Notes: generated by a model not told the origin, from the sequence alone. A stretch of DNA of 64,000 nt from Clostridiales bacterium UBA4039 (GCA_002382805.1 DGAD01000007.1:1-64000), one strand, 5' to 3'. Shown: positions 53,945 through 63,281, numbered from the stretch's first letter. Numbers and translations are program-made.

Positions 53945-56900
53945 TGAAGGTTTCCTCAATAGCTGTAAAACGACCGGTAACTACGGTCATGTTCATCCTT
54001 GTGATTGTTTTGTTTGGTATGGTCTCAGCCACACGACTTCCCATTGACCTTTTTCCCAATATTGAAATACCGGTTGCTATTGTAAGTACATCTTATTCAA
54101 ATGTTGGACCGGAAGAAATTGAGACATTGGTTACACGACCAATTGAAGAGGCTGTTGGAACAGTATCCAATATTGATACAATTCAATCCATGACCATGGA
54201 AGGAACATCTATTGTCGTTATCCAATTTAAGTTTGGGACCGACATGGATTTTGCAGCGCTAGATATACGTGAAAAAGTCGACTTGGTTAAAGGGATGCTT
54301 CCTGATGGAGCCAGTGACCCGATGGTTATGCAAATTGATGTTAACTCAGAAGCAATTATTCAGATGTCGATTTCAGGAGCAGATGTAGCTACGCTACAAG
54401 CTTATGCCGATGATGTTGTAAAACCTGCAATTGAACGTGTTCAAGGGGTCGCATCCGTTAGCGTCTCTGGAGGGTTTAATGAATATGTATCTGTCAAAGT
54501 AGATACACAAAAGATGGATGCTTATGGACTCAGCCTTGATACATTAGCAAGCATGCTGGCAGCAGAAAACATTAACCTACCGGCAGGGACAGTGAGTAAA
54601 GGAGATAAAAGCTTTTTGCTTCGAACTGTAGGTGAGTTTGAGAGCATTCAAGAAATTCAACGCATTCCGTTGACAACTCCAACTGGTGGGATTGTACGTC
54701 TGTCGGATGTAGCAGATGTAAAATTATCTCAAGAAGATTTGGAATCCATAACCAAAGTCAATGGAGAAGAAGCGGTTAGTGTTGCCGTCCAAAAACAATC
54801 AGGGGTTAATACGGTAGCCGTTGCGAATGATGTACTAAAGGAAATTCAACAACTCGATGAGACAAGCCCATATAATCTTAAAGTTATTCTCGATCAATCG
54901 GAGTATATTAAAGATACAATTAGCCAAGTAGGGCAAAATGCAATTATTGGTGGAATCCTGGCTGTCATTATCCTTCTGATCTTTTTGCGAAGCTTCCGCA
55001 GTACATTGATTATTGGATTATCAATGCCGATATCGGTGATTTCAACAGCAATTTTGCTATATTTTGCAGATATTACGTTGAATATTATGACCCTTGGGGG
55101 ACTAGCCCTTGGAATCGGAATGCTGGTCGATAACTCCGTTGTTGTTCTTGAAAATATATATCGGTTTGTTCAAGAAGGCTATGAGAAAAAAGAAGCAGCA
55201 ATTAAAGGGGCTTCAGAAGTTGCCATGGCAGTAACGGCGTCTACATTAACAACAATTGCGGTTTTCTTGCCAATGGTCTTTGTTGAAGGTGTTACCTCAA
55301 TTATGTTTAGAGAGTTTGCATTGACAGTTACATTTTCCTTAGTATCTTCCCTTGTTGTCGCGATAACATTGATTCCTATGCTTTCGTCAAAACTTTTAGT
55401 TGTTGATGAGTTTGAAGGAGAGCATCACGTAACACGGTTCAAATTTATTGGAGCAGTATTAGACCGATCCGATAAGATTTACAAAGGAATAGAACAAAAA
55501 TATCGATCATTATTAGCATGGTCATTAAAACATAAAAAAAGTGTTGTTATGATTGCCGTTGTTACCTTTGTAACCAGTATTATTTCAACAGCATTTATTG
55601 GAATGGAATTTATTCCGGAGTCGGATGAAGGAATGTTCACCATAGGTGTTGAATTGGAAGCCGGGGCAAAAGTCGAAGAAACGGATGCCATGATGATGGA
55701 AGTTGTTGAACGCATTAAGGATATTGAAAGTTTAGAGTATCTTTTTTCAACAACATCAGGAAATAGTTTCCTTAGTTCAGATGCAAATGTAGGAACGATT
55801 AATGGGGTGTTGGTACCTTTGGCAGATCGTGATGAGAGCGTGTTTGATGTTGTTGATGAAGTTGAAAGGCGCGTTGCAGATATTCCAGGTGCTATTTTTA
55901 CCGTTCAATCATTAAGCTCTATGGGGATGATGACCGGTGGAAGTCCTATATCTATTCAGGTTAAAGGCGATGACCTTGATGGACTAAAGCAAGTGGGTGA
56001 TCAACTTGTTGACGAAATCAAAAAAGTTGAAGGAACACGAAATGTATCCAGCAGTATGGATGATCCGATTACTCAAGTAGCTATTCGCTTGCGCGATGAT
56101 GACGCGGCAAGATTTGGACTTACAACGGCTCAAGTCTCTAGTGCAGTAAAAGCAATGCTTGACGGACGTGTAGCGACTCGATATAAAGTTGAAGGTGAAG
56201 AACTTGATGTGGTTATTGAAGGTGATAATCGCTACGGTGAGAGCATTGAAAATTTAAAACAACTAGAGATTAGTTCACCGATGGGTGGAGCTGTTCCTCT
56301 TGAAATGATTGCGGACATTACAGAAGAAGTCAGTGCGATTGCAATTAATCGAAGTGACCAAGCGCGTTATATTACCATTTCAGCAGATATCTATCAAAGG
56401 GATTTAGGTTCAGTATCAAAAGACATTCGAGATCGTATTGAAGCACTACATCTTCCAAGTGACTATAACGTTGACTTTGGTGGACAAAACCAAGAGATGG
56501 TTGAAGCATTTAGTGATTTGGGCCTTGCATTAATTCTAGCGGTCATTCTAGTGTATATGATTATCGCATCTCAATTTGAGTCACTGTTGATGCCATTTAT
56601 TATTATGATGTCAACACCATTGGCTTTTGCAGGAGGCTTATTGGGACTATTGATTACTAACCGAACCCTTAATGTAACCTCAATTATTGGATTGATTATG
56701 CTTTCCGGTATTGTGGTTAATAATGCGATTGTTCTAATTGACTATATTAATACCCGACGTAGTTTAGGAGAAAGCCGCGAAGAAGCGATTCTTAATGCAG
56801 GACCGATACGATTACGTCCAATCATGATGACATCCCTTACAACAATCCTTGGGTTGGTGCCTTTATCCTTAGGAATTGGAGAAGGAGCGGAACTTCAAGC

Positions 56901-57072
56901 ATCCATGGGAACCGTTGTTATCTCGGGATTAATACTTTCTTCAGTATTAACCTTGATTTTTATTCCAGTTGTGTATACAATATTTGATGATAGACACATG
57001 AAACATTTGTCAAAAAGACAGGCGAAACAGGAAAAACGTTTGGCTAAAAAAAATGCACATAGACATGCATAG
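53944..57072 (+). CDS. RND-family (AcrB/HAE1-like) efflux transporter
   Basis: A 1042-residue proton-driven pump of the normal family length. Twelve spans in the usual pattern (1, large loop, 2-6, 7, large loop, 8-12) are visible, with the N-terminal signature VKRPVTTVMFILVIVLFGMV and LPIDLFPNIEIPV. The proton-relay Asp is D396 in GMLVDNSVVVLENIYR (one Asp here; AcrB has two). Two large extracytoplasmic porter loops (about 35-330 and 560-850) are complete. With the adaptor it forms an export system for drugs, lipids or other amphiphiles. No outer-membrane channel is in the operon; a TolC-like protein is encoded at 23745. Confidence 0.94.
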   Translation: MKVSSIAVKRPVTTVMFILVIVLFGMVSATRLPIDLFPNIEIPVAIVSTSYSNVGPEEIETLVTRPIEEAVGTVSNIDTIQSMTMEGTSIVVIQFKFGTDMDFAALDIREKVDLVKGMLPDGASDPMVMQIDVNSEAIIQMSISGADVATLQAYADDVVKPAIERVQGVASVSVSGGFNEYVSVKVDTQKMDAYGLSLDTLASMLAAENINLPAGTVSKGDKSFLLRTVGEFESIQEIQRIPLTTPTGGIVRLSDVADVKLSQEDLESITKVNGEEAVSVAVQKQSGVNTVAVANDVLKEIQQLDETSPYNLKVILDQSEYIKDTISQVGQNAIIGGILAVIILLIFLRSFRSTLIIGLSMPISVISTAILLYFADITLNIMTLGGLALGIGMLVDNSVVVLENIYRFVQEGYEKKEAAIKGASEVAMAVTASTLTTIAVFLPMVFVEGVTSIMFREFALTVTFSLVSSLVVAITLIPMLSSKLLVVDEFEGEHHVTRFKFIGAVLDRSDKIYKGIEQKYRSLLAWSLKHKKSVVMIAVVTFVTSIISTAFIGMEFIPESDEGMFTIGVELEAGAKVEETDAMMMEVVERIKDIESLEYLFSTTSGNSFLSSDANVGTINGVLVPLADRDESVFDVVDEVERRVADIPGAIFTVQSLSSMGMMTGGSPISIQVKGDDLDGLKQVGDQLVDEIKKVEGTRNVSSSMDDPITQVAIRLRDDDAARFGLTTAQVSSAVKAMLDGRVATRYKVEGEELDVVIEGDNRYGESIENLKQLEISSPMGGAVPLEMIADITEEVSAIAINRSDQARYITISADIYQRDLGSVSKDIRDRIEALHLPSDYNVDFGGQNQEMVEAFSDLGLALILAVILVYMIIASQFESLLMPFIIMMSTPLAFAGGLLGLLITNRTLNVTSIIGLIMLSGIVVNNAIVLIDYINTRRSLGESREEAILNAGPIRLRPIMMTSLTTILGLVPLSLGIGEGAELQASMGTVVISGLILSSVLTLIFIPVVYTIFDDRHMKHLSKRQAKQEKRLAKKNAHRHA

Positions 57073-57087
57073 TTGGGATGGAATAAC

Positions 57088-59196
57088 ATGAATAAAACAC
57101 TTGTATTTGCAGAAAAGCCTTCGGTGGGTAGAAGTATCGCCGAAGCGCTTGGCTGCCAGAGTAAAGGTGGAAAATTTTTTGAAAATGATAGATATGTCGT
57201 TACGTGGGCGTTGGGACATTTAGTTACATTGGCATCACCGGAAAAATATGGTGTGCCTTTTGAACAATGGACAATGGAGCGGTTGCCGGTAATTCCCGAT
57301 CCGTTTAAACTAGAAGTCATCAGTCAGACAAAAAAGCAATATTATCTAGTGAAGAAACTTATGGAGCGATCGGATGTTAAGACGATTGTCATAGCAACAG
57401 ATGCAGGGCGAGAAGGTGAACTTGTAGCACGTTGGGTACTTGATTATGCACACATAAAAAAACCGATTCAACGTCTATGGATTTCATCAGTAACAGACAA
57501 AGCGATAAAAGAAGGCTTTAAGCGATTGGTGGATGGACACAAATATGACAATCTATATGAAGCGGCACAAGCACGTGCAAAAGCGGATTGGATTGTAGGC
57601 TTAAATGGGACAAAAGCCTTATCCATGAAGCATAATGCAAGTCTATCTCTAGGTCGGGTGCAAACGCCTGCGCTAGATTTGGTGTATGGACGTGAACAAA
57701 TGATACAAAGCTTCGTACCCAAATCTTTTTATGAATTGGAGTTCACCATTGACGGGATAACTTGTCGTTGGATGGATGAAAAAACAAAGCAAAGCCGTAT
57801 CTTTAGTAAAGATAAAGCAAAACAGTTAAAAGAAAATTGTCAGTCAAAAGAAGTGAAGATTAAGCATATCCGCAAGAAAAATAAAAAAGCTTATGCAAGT
57901 GGTTTGTACGATTTGACCCTACTTCAACGGGATGCCAATCGACTGTATGATATGTCTGCCAAGCAGACATTAAATGCGATGCAGAGCCTTTATGAAAAAC
58001 ACAAGGTCTTAACGTATCCTCGGACAGATTCAAAGTATTTGACAACGGACATTGTGGGAACGTTGGATGAACGAGTGCGTGCACTCAGACAAACGCCGTA
58101 TAAAGAAGCGTGTAAAGAGATTGCACGTGGACCGTTAAAAGGGCATCCATCGTATGTGGATAATAAAAAAGTTGGCGATCATCATGCGATTATCCCAACG
58201 GAAGAACGCCCAAATTATACAGCATTTAATAACCATGAAACAAAAATATATAATCTTGTTGTAGAAAAATTCTTGGCAGTGCTAATGGCACCCTATGAAT
58301 ATATGGATATTGAACTGGTTGCAGTTATCGGTGATGCACATTTTATAGGTAAAACTCAAGTAGACGTTAATCTTGGGTGGAAAAAAATACAAAAAACAAT
58401 AATGCAAAATCCACCAGATATTTTGAAGCGGTCCGATGGAGAAACAATAGCAAATGCTTATGTGACATTAAGTGAAGGAAAAACTCAACCGCCAAGTTAC
58501 TTGACGGAAGGAGACTTGCTTCATGAGATGGAACAGGCAGGACTTGGTACAGTAGCAACCCGTAGTGATATTATCGAAAAGATAATAAGTAACTTCTATG
58601 TGGAACATCAAGGGAAATATTTACGTACAACCAAAACAGGGCGACAACTCCTGGATTTGGTGCCTGATGCCATCCGTTCAAAAGAACTTACTGCAAAATG
58701 GGAAAAAGATTTAGAATACATTGCAAAAGGTGAACGTAGCGCACAAGATTTTCTTCATGATATCATAAAATTAACAAAACAAATCGTACGTGAAATCAAG
58801 CAAAGTGAAAAAAAATTCAAGCATGAAAACCTATCCAGTGAAAGCTGTCCACAATGTGGCCAGAAACTTCTTGTTATCAAGAATAAATATGGAAAAAAAC
58901 TAGTCTGTCAAGATCGTGGATGCGGCTACAAAAAAAATCTTTCAAAGACGACGAATGCAAGATGCCCTCAGTGCCATAAGAAGATGGAACTGGTGGGGGA
59001 TAAAGGGCAAGAAACCTTTGTGTGCCGTTGTGGATATAAAGAAAAATTAGCAGCCTTTAACACGAGAAAAGATAAGAGTAAAAAAACGATGTCAAAGAAG
59101 GAAGTTCAACGTTATTTAAAGAAAAGTGACCAAAAGAATGAACCGTTTAATAATCCTTTTGCAAATATTTTACAAAAAAAGATTGACAAGGATTAA
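57088..59196 (+). CDS. topB: DNA topoisomerase III (TopB)
   Basis: A 702-residue type IA topoisomerase relaxing or decatenating DNA through a single-strand break. Toprim domain at the start (VFAEKPSVGRSIAEALGC, IATDAGREGELVAR), catalytic Tyr310 in TYPRTDSKYL, further core motifs SLGRVQTPALDLVY and DHHAIIPTE. The C-terminus has two zinc-ribbon units (CPQCGQKLLVI...CQDRGCGYKK and CPQCHKKMEL...CRCGYKEK). Start ATG 57088 follows GGGATGG; an in-frame TTG at 57073 has no ribosome site. Related conjugative-element topoisomerases are similar, but no conjugation genes are near. Confidence 0.93.
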   Translation: MNKTLVFAEKPSVGRSIAEALGCQSKGGKFFENDRYVVTWALGHLVTLASPEKYGVPFEQWTMERLPVIPDPFKLEVISQTKKQYYLVKKLMERSDVKTIVIATDAGREGELVARWVLDYAHIKKPIQRLWISSVTDKAIKEGFKRLVDGHKYDNLYEAAQARAKADWIVGLNGTKALSMKHNASLSLGRVQTPALDLVYGREQMIQSFVPKSFYELEFTIDGITCRWMDEKTKQSRIFSKDKAKQLKENCQSKEVKIKHIRKKNKKAYASGLYDLTLLQRDANRLYDMSAKQTLNAMQSLYEKHKVLTYPRTDSKYLTTDIVGTLDERVRALRQTPYKEACKEIARGPLKGHPSYVDNKKVGDHHAIIPTEERPNYTAFNNHETKIYNLVVEKFLAVLMAPYEYMDIELVAVIGDAHFIGKTQVDVNLGWKKIQKTIMQNPPDILKRSDGETIANAYVTLSEGKTQPPSYLTEGDLLHEMEQAGLGTVATRSDIIEKIISNFYVEHQGKYLRTTKTGRQLLDLVPDAIRSKELTAKWEKDLEYIAKGERSAQDFLHDIIKLTKQIVREIKQSEKKFKHENLSSESCPQCGQKLLVIKNKYGKKLVCQDRGCGYKKNLSKTTNARCPQCHKKMELVGDKGQETFVCRCGYKEKLAAFNTRKDKSKKTMSKKEVQRYLKKSDQKNEPFNNPFANILQKKIDKD

Positions 59197-59211
59197 ACAT
59201 GATGATATTCT
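59183..59211 (+). promoter_or_regulatory. Strong sigma-A promoter of the attenuated exporter operon
   Basis: Perfect TTGACA (59183-59188), 17 bases, TATTCT (59206-59211). It overlaps the last codons of topB; transcription would start near 59218 and produce a leader RNA of about 350 bases before the first exporter start codon. Confidence 0.75.
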
Positions 59212-59255
59212 GTAAAAGGAAATAACACACACATTATAGAAAAGGAGGTAGGAAA

Positions 59256-59348
59256 ATGAAGAACTTAATTATTGAACACAAGCAACTTGCAGTGAATTTG
59301 AAACAAGATATACCCTACCTCAACATTGGTCTATGTAGTTGTGTATAA
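59256..59348 (+). CDS. 30-residue leader peptide of the ABC exporter operon
   Basis: A short ORF with one of the strongest ribosome sites of the window (AAAGGAGGTAGG before ATG 59256). The product starts MKNLIIEHKQL, continues QDIPYLNIGL and ends CSCV; no signal peptide, membrane span or domain is seen. It lies between a consensus promoter and two terminators ahead of a heterodimeric ABC exporter, the arrangement of leader peptides such as BmrB of Bacillus subtilis. Its job is probably to be translated, with ribosome stalling changing the RNA fold. Bases 59309-59315 (TATACCC) can pair with GGGTATA at 59427-59433 in the first terminator. Confidence 0.72.
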   Translation: MKNLIIEHKQLAVNLKQDIPYLNIGLCSCV

Positions 59349-59376
59349 AGTCAGAGACTAGGTACACATTAATCGG

Positions 59377-59397
59377 TATATGGATATAAACCATATA
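59377..59397 (+). other. Leader RNA hairpin upstream of the attenuators
   Basis: TATATGG (59377-59383) pairs with CCATATA (59391-59397) around ATATAAA. Its left arm with preceding bases (GGTATAT, 59375-59381) is also complementary to ATATACC at 59308-59314 inside the leader ORF, so ribosome position could decide which pairing forms. Confidence 0.6.
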
Positions 59398-59420
59398 TAG
59401 ATAAGCATATGAATGTATTG

Positions 59421-59449
59421 AGCCATGGGTATAAACCCATGGCTTTTTT
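59421..59449 (+). terminator. Attenuator terminator 1
   Basis: AGCCATGGG (59421-59429) pairs perfectly with CCCATGGCT (59436-59444), loop TATAAA, then six Ts. It stands in the leader between the short ORF and the exporter genes. Confidence 0.85.
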
Positions 59450-59459
59450 GACGTTTTTT

Positions 59460-59487
59460 AGCCATGGGCAGATGCTCATGGTTTTTT
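59460..59487 (+). terminator. Attenuator terminator 2
   Basis: CCATGGGC (59462-59469) pairs with GCTCATGG (59474-59481) with one G-U pair, loop AGAT, then six Ts (59482-59487). Its upstream bases AGCCATGGG (59460-59468) repeat the left arm of terminator 1 exactly and can therefore pair instead with the right arm of terminator 1. Confidence 0.78.
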
Positions 59488-59567
59488 ATATTAGAGCAAC
59501 ATCCTACTTTAGGCATGTGCTAAAGAAGGACACATTACATAGAGAGACATAAAAGGGAGGTAGCGAT

Positions 59568-61295
59568 ATGAAGAGATTATTAAAGTATTTAAAACAAAAC
59601 AAATGGATATATGGACTTGGCATCCTCGCCATGGGCTTTGGTGTCTTTATGGATATGTTTAATCCAATCATTACTGGTCGAATCATTGATGAAGTAATTG
59701 TGGCGGGAGACAAAGAGATATTTAAATATTTAAGTATGCTATTAATTGTCATAACGATTGGGCGAGCGATCATGGGATATGCGAAAGAGATGTTATTTGA
59801 CTATGGAAGTGTACGTTTTGTCACAGCACTTAGACAAGATATTTTTGATCATATTCAAAGCTTAAGTTATAGCTTTTTTGATTCGAAAAACACAGGAGAG
59901 CTGATGACACGAATTAAAGAAGATGCAGATAAAATATGGCATGCGACAAGCTTTGGTGTGATGCTGGTTATTGAATCGTTTGTTACGCTAGTCATAGCTA
60001 CCGTATTGATGGTGCGTATTAGCTTAAGTTTGTCTATCATTGCTTTTATTACCTTGCCGATTTTAGCATATTTGGCGCTGAAGTTAGAGCGAAGCATTGG
60101 TGAAACATATGAGAAAATTAGTGAGCAAAATGCACTTATGAATTCAACGGCACAAGAGAATATCGCAGGCGTTCGTTTAGTTAAAGCCTTTGCAAGAGAG
60201 AAATATGAAATAAAAAAGTTCTTAGAAAAAAATCAAGGGTATTATGACTTAAACTTTAGACAAGCAAAGATTTGGAGTATTTTTTATCCAAAGATTGAAT
60301 TTATCAGTAATCTGTTGCCGGTGCTGGTGATTACCTTTGGAGGTGCATTGGTCATTGGAGAAGAACTTAGTATAGGGACACTTGTTAAGTTTTCAGGTTA
60401 CACACAGATGGTTATGTGGCCGATGCGCAACATTGGCTGGTTAAGTAATGTTATTGCAGAAGCGATTGCATCATCCAAACGTATTAACAATGTATTTGAA
60501 TGTGAAAGTGAAATCAAAAATGCCCTAAATGCTAAAACGGTAGAGCGCATAAGTGGGCAAGTAGAATTTAAACATGTGGGACTAAAACTTGGAGAGAAAA
60601 CAGTTCTTGATGATGTAAGCTTCACAGTAAAACCCAATGAAACATTAGCAATTATGGGAGCAACAGGTTCCGGAAAAAGTTCGATTATTAATCTTTTGAC
60701 ACGTTTTTACGATACAAGTGCAGGAGAAGTTAAAATTGACGGAATGAATGTCAAAGATTATGCGATGCGAAATCTGCGCAGTCATATTTCAGTAGTTATG
60801 CAAGAAGTCTTCTTGTTTAGTGATACGATTGAAGAAAATATTCTATTTGGAGATCAGAAAAAAACACAAGAAGATGTGCTGACGAAATCAGCAATTAGTG
60901 CCCAGGCCCATGAATTTATTGAACGTATGGATGGATCCTATAGCACAGTTATCGGAGAGCGAGGCATTGGCTTATCGGGTGGACAAAAACAGAGAATATC
61001 CATTGCCAGAGCGCTAGCCAAAGATGCAGAAATTCTTGTGTTTGATGATAGTACATCTGCGCTTGATATGGAGACGGAATTACGTATCCAGCAAGAAATC
61101 AAGCAGTTGAAAAATCGTACTAAAATCATTGTAGCACATCGGATTTCAGCAGTAAAAGAGGCGGATGAAATCATTGTTCTTGAGGAAGGAAAGGTTGTTG
61201 AACGAGGAACCCACCAACACTTGCTTGGACTTAAAGGGCGATATTACGAGACCTTTATAGAACAATATGAAGGAGAGGTAGCTTATGCCAATTAA
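59568..61295 (+). CDS. Heterodimeric ABC exporter, subunit with non-canonical ATP site (BmrC-like)
   Basis: A 575-residue half-transporter: six spans (about 12-315) followed by an ATPase domain. Walker A GATGSGKS is at 364-371, signature LSGGQ at 469-473 and Walker B LVFDDSTS, where D494 stands in the place of the catalytic Glu. Asp here is known in the BmrC, TM287 and LmrC classes, where it makes one of the two ATP sites nearly inactive. The site AAAAGGGAGG precedes ATG 59568. It overlaps the second half-transporter gene by 11 bases. No peptidase domain is present, so bacteriocin processing is unlikely; multidrug export is expected. Confidence 0.92.
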   Translation: MKRLLKYLKQNKWIYGLGILAMGFGVFMDMFNPIITGRIIDEVIVAGDKEIFKYLSMLLIVITIGRAIMGYAKEMLFDYGSVRFVTALRQDIFDHIQSLSYSFFDSKNTGELMTRIKEDADKIWHATSFGVMLVIESFVTLVIATVLMVRISLSLSIIAFITLPILAYLALKLERSIGETYEKISEQNALMNSTAQENIAGVRLVKAFAREKYEIKKFLEKNQGYYDLNFRQAKIWSIFYPKIEFISNLLPVLVITFGGALVIGEELSIGTLVKFSGYTQMVMWPMRNIGWLSNVIAEAIASSKRINNVFECESEIKNALNAKTVERISGQVEFKHVGLKLGEKTVLDDVSFTVKPNETLAIMGATGSGKSSIINLLTRFYDTSAGEVKIDGMNVKDYAMRNLRSHISVVMQEVFLFSDTIEENILFGDQKKTQEDVLTKSAISAQAHEFIERMDGSYSTVIGERGIGLSGGQKQRISIARALAKDAEILVFDDSTSALDMETELRIQQEIKQLKNRTKIIVAHRISAVKEADEIIVLEEGKVVERGTHQHLLGLKGRYYETFIEQYEGEVAYAN

Positions 61296-63063
61296 TAACT
61301 TTAGAGAAGATGAAACGACAAAACATGTATTAAAAATCGTTACAATTAAGCGCTTGTTTTCTTACATGCGAAATTATAAAACACAAATTATCAAAGTACT
61401 TGGACTCATGCTTGTCATTTTGAGTGTGACGGCAGCCAACCCACTATTGATTAAAATGTCAATCGATGACTACATTGTTGCAAAAAATTTCAAAGGATTG
61501 ATTATGGTTGCAGGTATTGCTGTAGTCATCAATCTCATTGCAGCGTTATGTATTCGAAAAAGAACACAAATTATGGGGCAAGTATCCAATAAGGTTCTTA
61601 TGGAGATTCGCCAAGAGTTGTATGAACATATTCAAAAGCTATCCTTTAACTTCTTTGATCATCGTCCAGTAGGAAAAATACTGGCACGAGTTATTGGAGA
61701 TGTGGATTCATTAAAAGATGTTCTTAATAACAGTGTTATTACCCTTTTACCTGATTTTGCAACGGTAATCGTTGTATTTATCATTATGCTGATTCTTCAT
61801 GCACAGTTGGCACTGACAGCGCTTACATTACTTCCGTTTTTAATCGTAGGAATGTGGTTTGTTGAGGTGCGAGCGCATAAACGCTGGCAGGCAATGCGAA
61901 AGAAAAATGCAAATATGAATGCATTTACGCATGAAGCCTTCTCAGGTATTCGCGTTGTCCAAAGTTTTACGGCAGAAGAGCAGACAAGTAAAACCTTTCA
62001 TACATTGCTTGCAGATATTAAACATGGGTTTATGCATGCGGTCAAGTTAAACGATATGTTTTGGCCGATGGTTGAGATGAGCTGGGGCGTAGGTACCGTG
62101 TTGGTCTTCTACTTGGGTGTGAGCTTGTTAGATACGGGAGAGATCACCGTTGGGCTATTGGTTGCGTTTATCTCCTATATTTCGATGTTTTGGAATCCAA
62201 TTATGAACTTAAGTAACTTTTATAATCAATTGATTACCAATATTGCAGGTGCAGAACGTATTTTTGAAATCCTTGACATTGAACCTGACCTTGTCGATGC
62301 CAAAGAAGCTGTATGGTTACCAACCATTCAAGGGGATGTACGATTTGACAATGTGACGTTTGCATATGATCAAGAGGTTGAGGTGCTTAAGGACCTGTCC
62401 TTTCATGTTAAAGAAGGGGAAACCATTGCGCTTGTTGGACCTACCGGTGGTGGGAAGTCGACGATTGTTAACTTGATTTGCCGGTTTTATGATATCGATT
62501 CCGGACAGATTTTTATTGATGGATACGATATCAAGCAGGTAACCGTTGAAAGTCTTCGAAGCCAAATGGGGATTATGACGCAAGATACTTTCTTATTCTC
62601 AGGAAGTCTTCGCGAAAATATTCGCTACGGAAAATTAGATGCAACGGATGAAGAAGTTATTGAGGCAGCAAAGGCTGTGCATGCACATGCATTTATTATG
62701 AAGCTGGAGGAAGGCTATGACACCGTTATCAATGAAAAAGGGTCGAAGTTATCTGTCGGACAACGCCAGTTAATTGCCTTTGCACGTACGATGATTGCAA
62801 AGCCCAAAATACTTATACTTGACGAGGCGACATCAAGTATTGACACGACAACAGAGCGCTTGGTGCAAAAAGGAATTGAATCGTTACTCAAAGGAAGAAC
62901 ATCATTTATTATTGCCCATCGCCTATCAACAATTCAAAAGGCTGACCGGATTTTTGTGATTAATGAACAAGGAATCAAAGAATCGGGAAGTCATGAGCAA
63001 CTATTAAAAGAAAAAGGTCATTATTATGATTTGTACATGGCACAGTTTAGTGCCTTTGCATAA
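61285..63063 (+). CDS. Heterodimeric ABC exporter, subunit with canonical Walker B (BmrD-like)
   Basis: A 592-residue half-transporter, partner of the upstream product. Six spans (about 35-330), ATPase domain with Walker A GPTGGGKS at 385-392, Walker B LILDEATS with catalytic E514, and an altered signature LSVGQ at 489-493 in place of LSGGQ. The altered signature faces the ATP site of the partner that already lacks its Glu, so both defects fall in one composite site and the other remains canonical. GAAGGAGAGG lies in the upstream gene before ATG 61285. Substrate unknown. Confidence 0.93.
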   Translation: MPINNFREDETTKHVLKIVTIKRLFSYMRNYKTQIIKVLGLMLVILSVTAANPLLIKMSIDDYIVAKNFKGLIMVAGIAVVINLIAALCIRKRTQIMGQVSNKVLMEIRQELYEHIQKLSFNFFDHRPVGKILARVIGDVDSLKDVLNNSVITLLPDFATVIVVFIIMLILHAQLALTALTLLPFLIVGMWFVEVRAHKRWQAMRKKNANMNAFTHEAFSGIRVVQSFTAEEQTSKTFHTLLADIKHGFMHAVKLNDMFWPMVEMSWGVGTVLVFYLGVSLLDTGEITVGLLVAFISYISMFWNPIMNLSNFYNQLITNIAGAERIFEILDIEPDLVDAKEAVWLPTIQGDVRFDNVTFAYDQEVEVLKDLSFHVKEGETIALVGPTGGGKSTIVNLICRFYDIDSGQIFIDGYDIKQVTVESLRSQMGIMTQDTFLFSGSLRENIRYGKLDATDEEVIEAAKAVHAHAFIMKLEEGYDTVINEKGSKLSVGQRQLIAFARTMIAKPKILILDEATSSIDTTTERLVQKGIESLLKGRTSFIIAHRLSTIQKADRIFVINEQGIKESGSHEQLLKEKGHYYDLYMAQFSAFA

Positions 63064-63076
63064 AAGGGAGAAAATT

Positions 63077-63211
63077 ATGGATAGAATTCGAGAGTATCAT
63101 CAAATTAACCAATATTGCCGCAATGAAAACTTGAACTCAGATTATTTTTGGAGTCAAGTCAACGAGCGATCAAAACGTAAGAAAAAAAAGTACTTTATTA
63201 AAAAGAAATAA
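63077..63211 (+). CDS. 44-residue basic protein of unknown function
   Basis: A short ORF 13 bases after the exporter gene with its own AAAAGGGAG ribosome site before ATG 63077. The product begins MDRIREYHQINQYCRNENL, has one Trp and ends in a strongly basic Lys/Arg tail (RSKRKKKKYFIKKK). No family is recognised and there is no membrane segment. The close spacing suggests it belongs to the exporter operon; a ribosome- or nucleic-acid-binding role is only suggested by charge. No hairpin terminator is obvious between it and the next gene. Confidence 0.55.
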   Translation: MDRIREYHQINQYCRNENLNSDYFWSQVNERSKRKKKKYFIKKK

Positions 63212-63281
63212 GTTTTTCTCGAAAGTGGTCGATATATAAAGTAGTATGTTTTATTTAGGAGAACTATAAGGAGAACTTGCT

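Noticed and set aside
57088..59196. Topoisomerase III as a mark of a conjugative element
   Set aside because: No relaxase, coupling protein or type IV secretion genes nearby; chromosomal topB is the simpler reading.
59256..59348. The 30-residue leader as a peptide-antibiotic or RiPP precursor (ends CSCV, followed by ABC exporters)
   Set aside because: No modification enzyme or C39 peptidase domain is near, there is no double-Gly leader site, and the tandem terminators with alternative pairing explain the ORF better as an attenuator leader.
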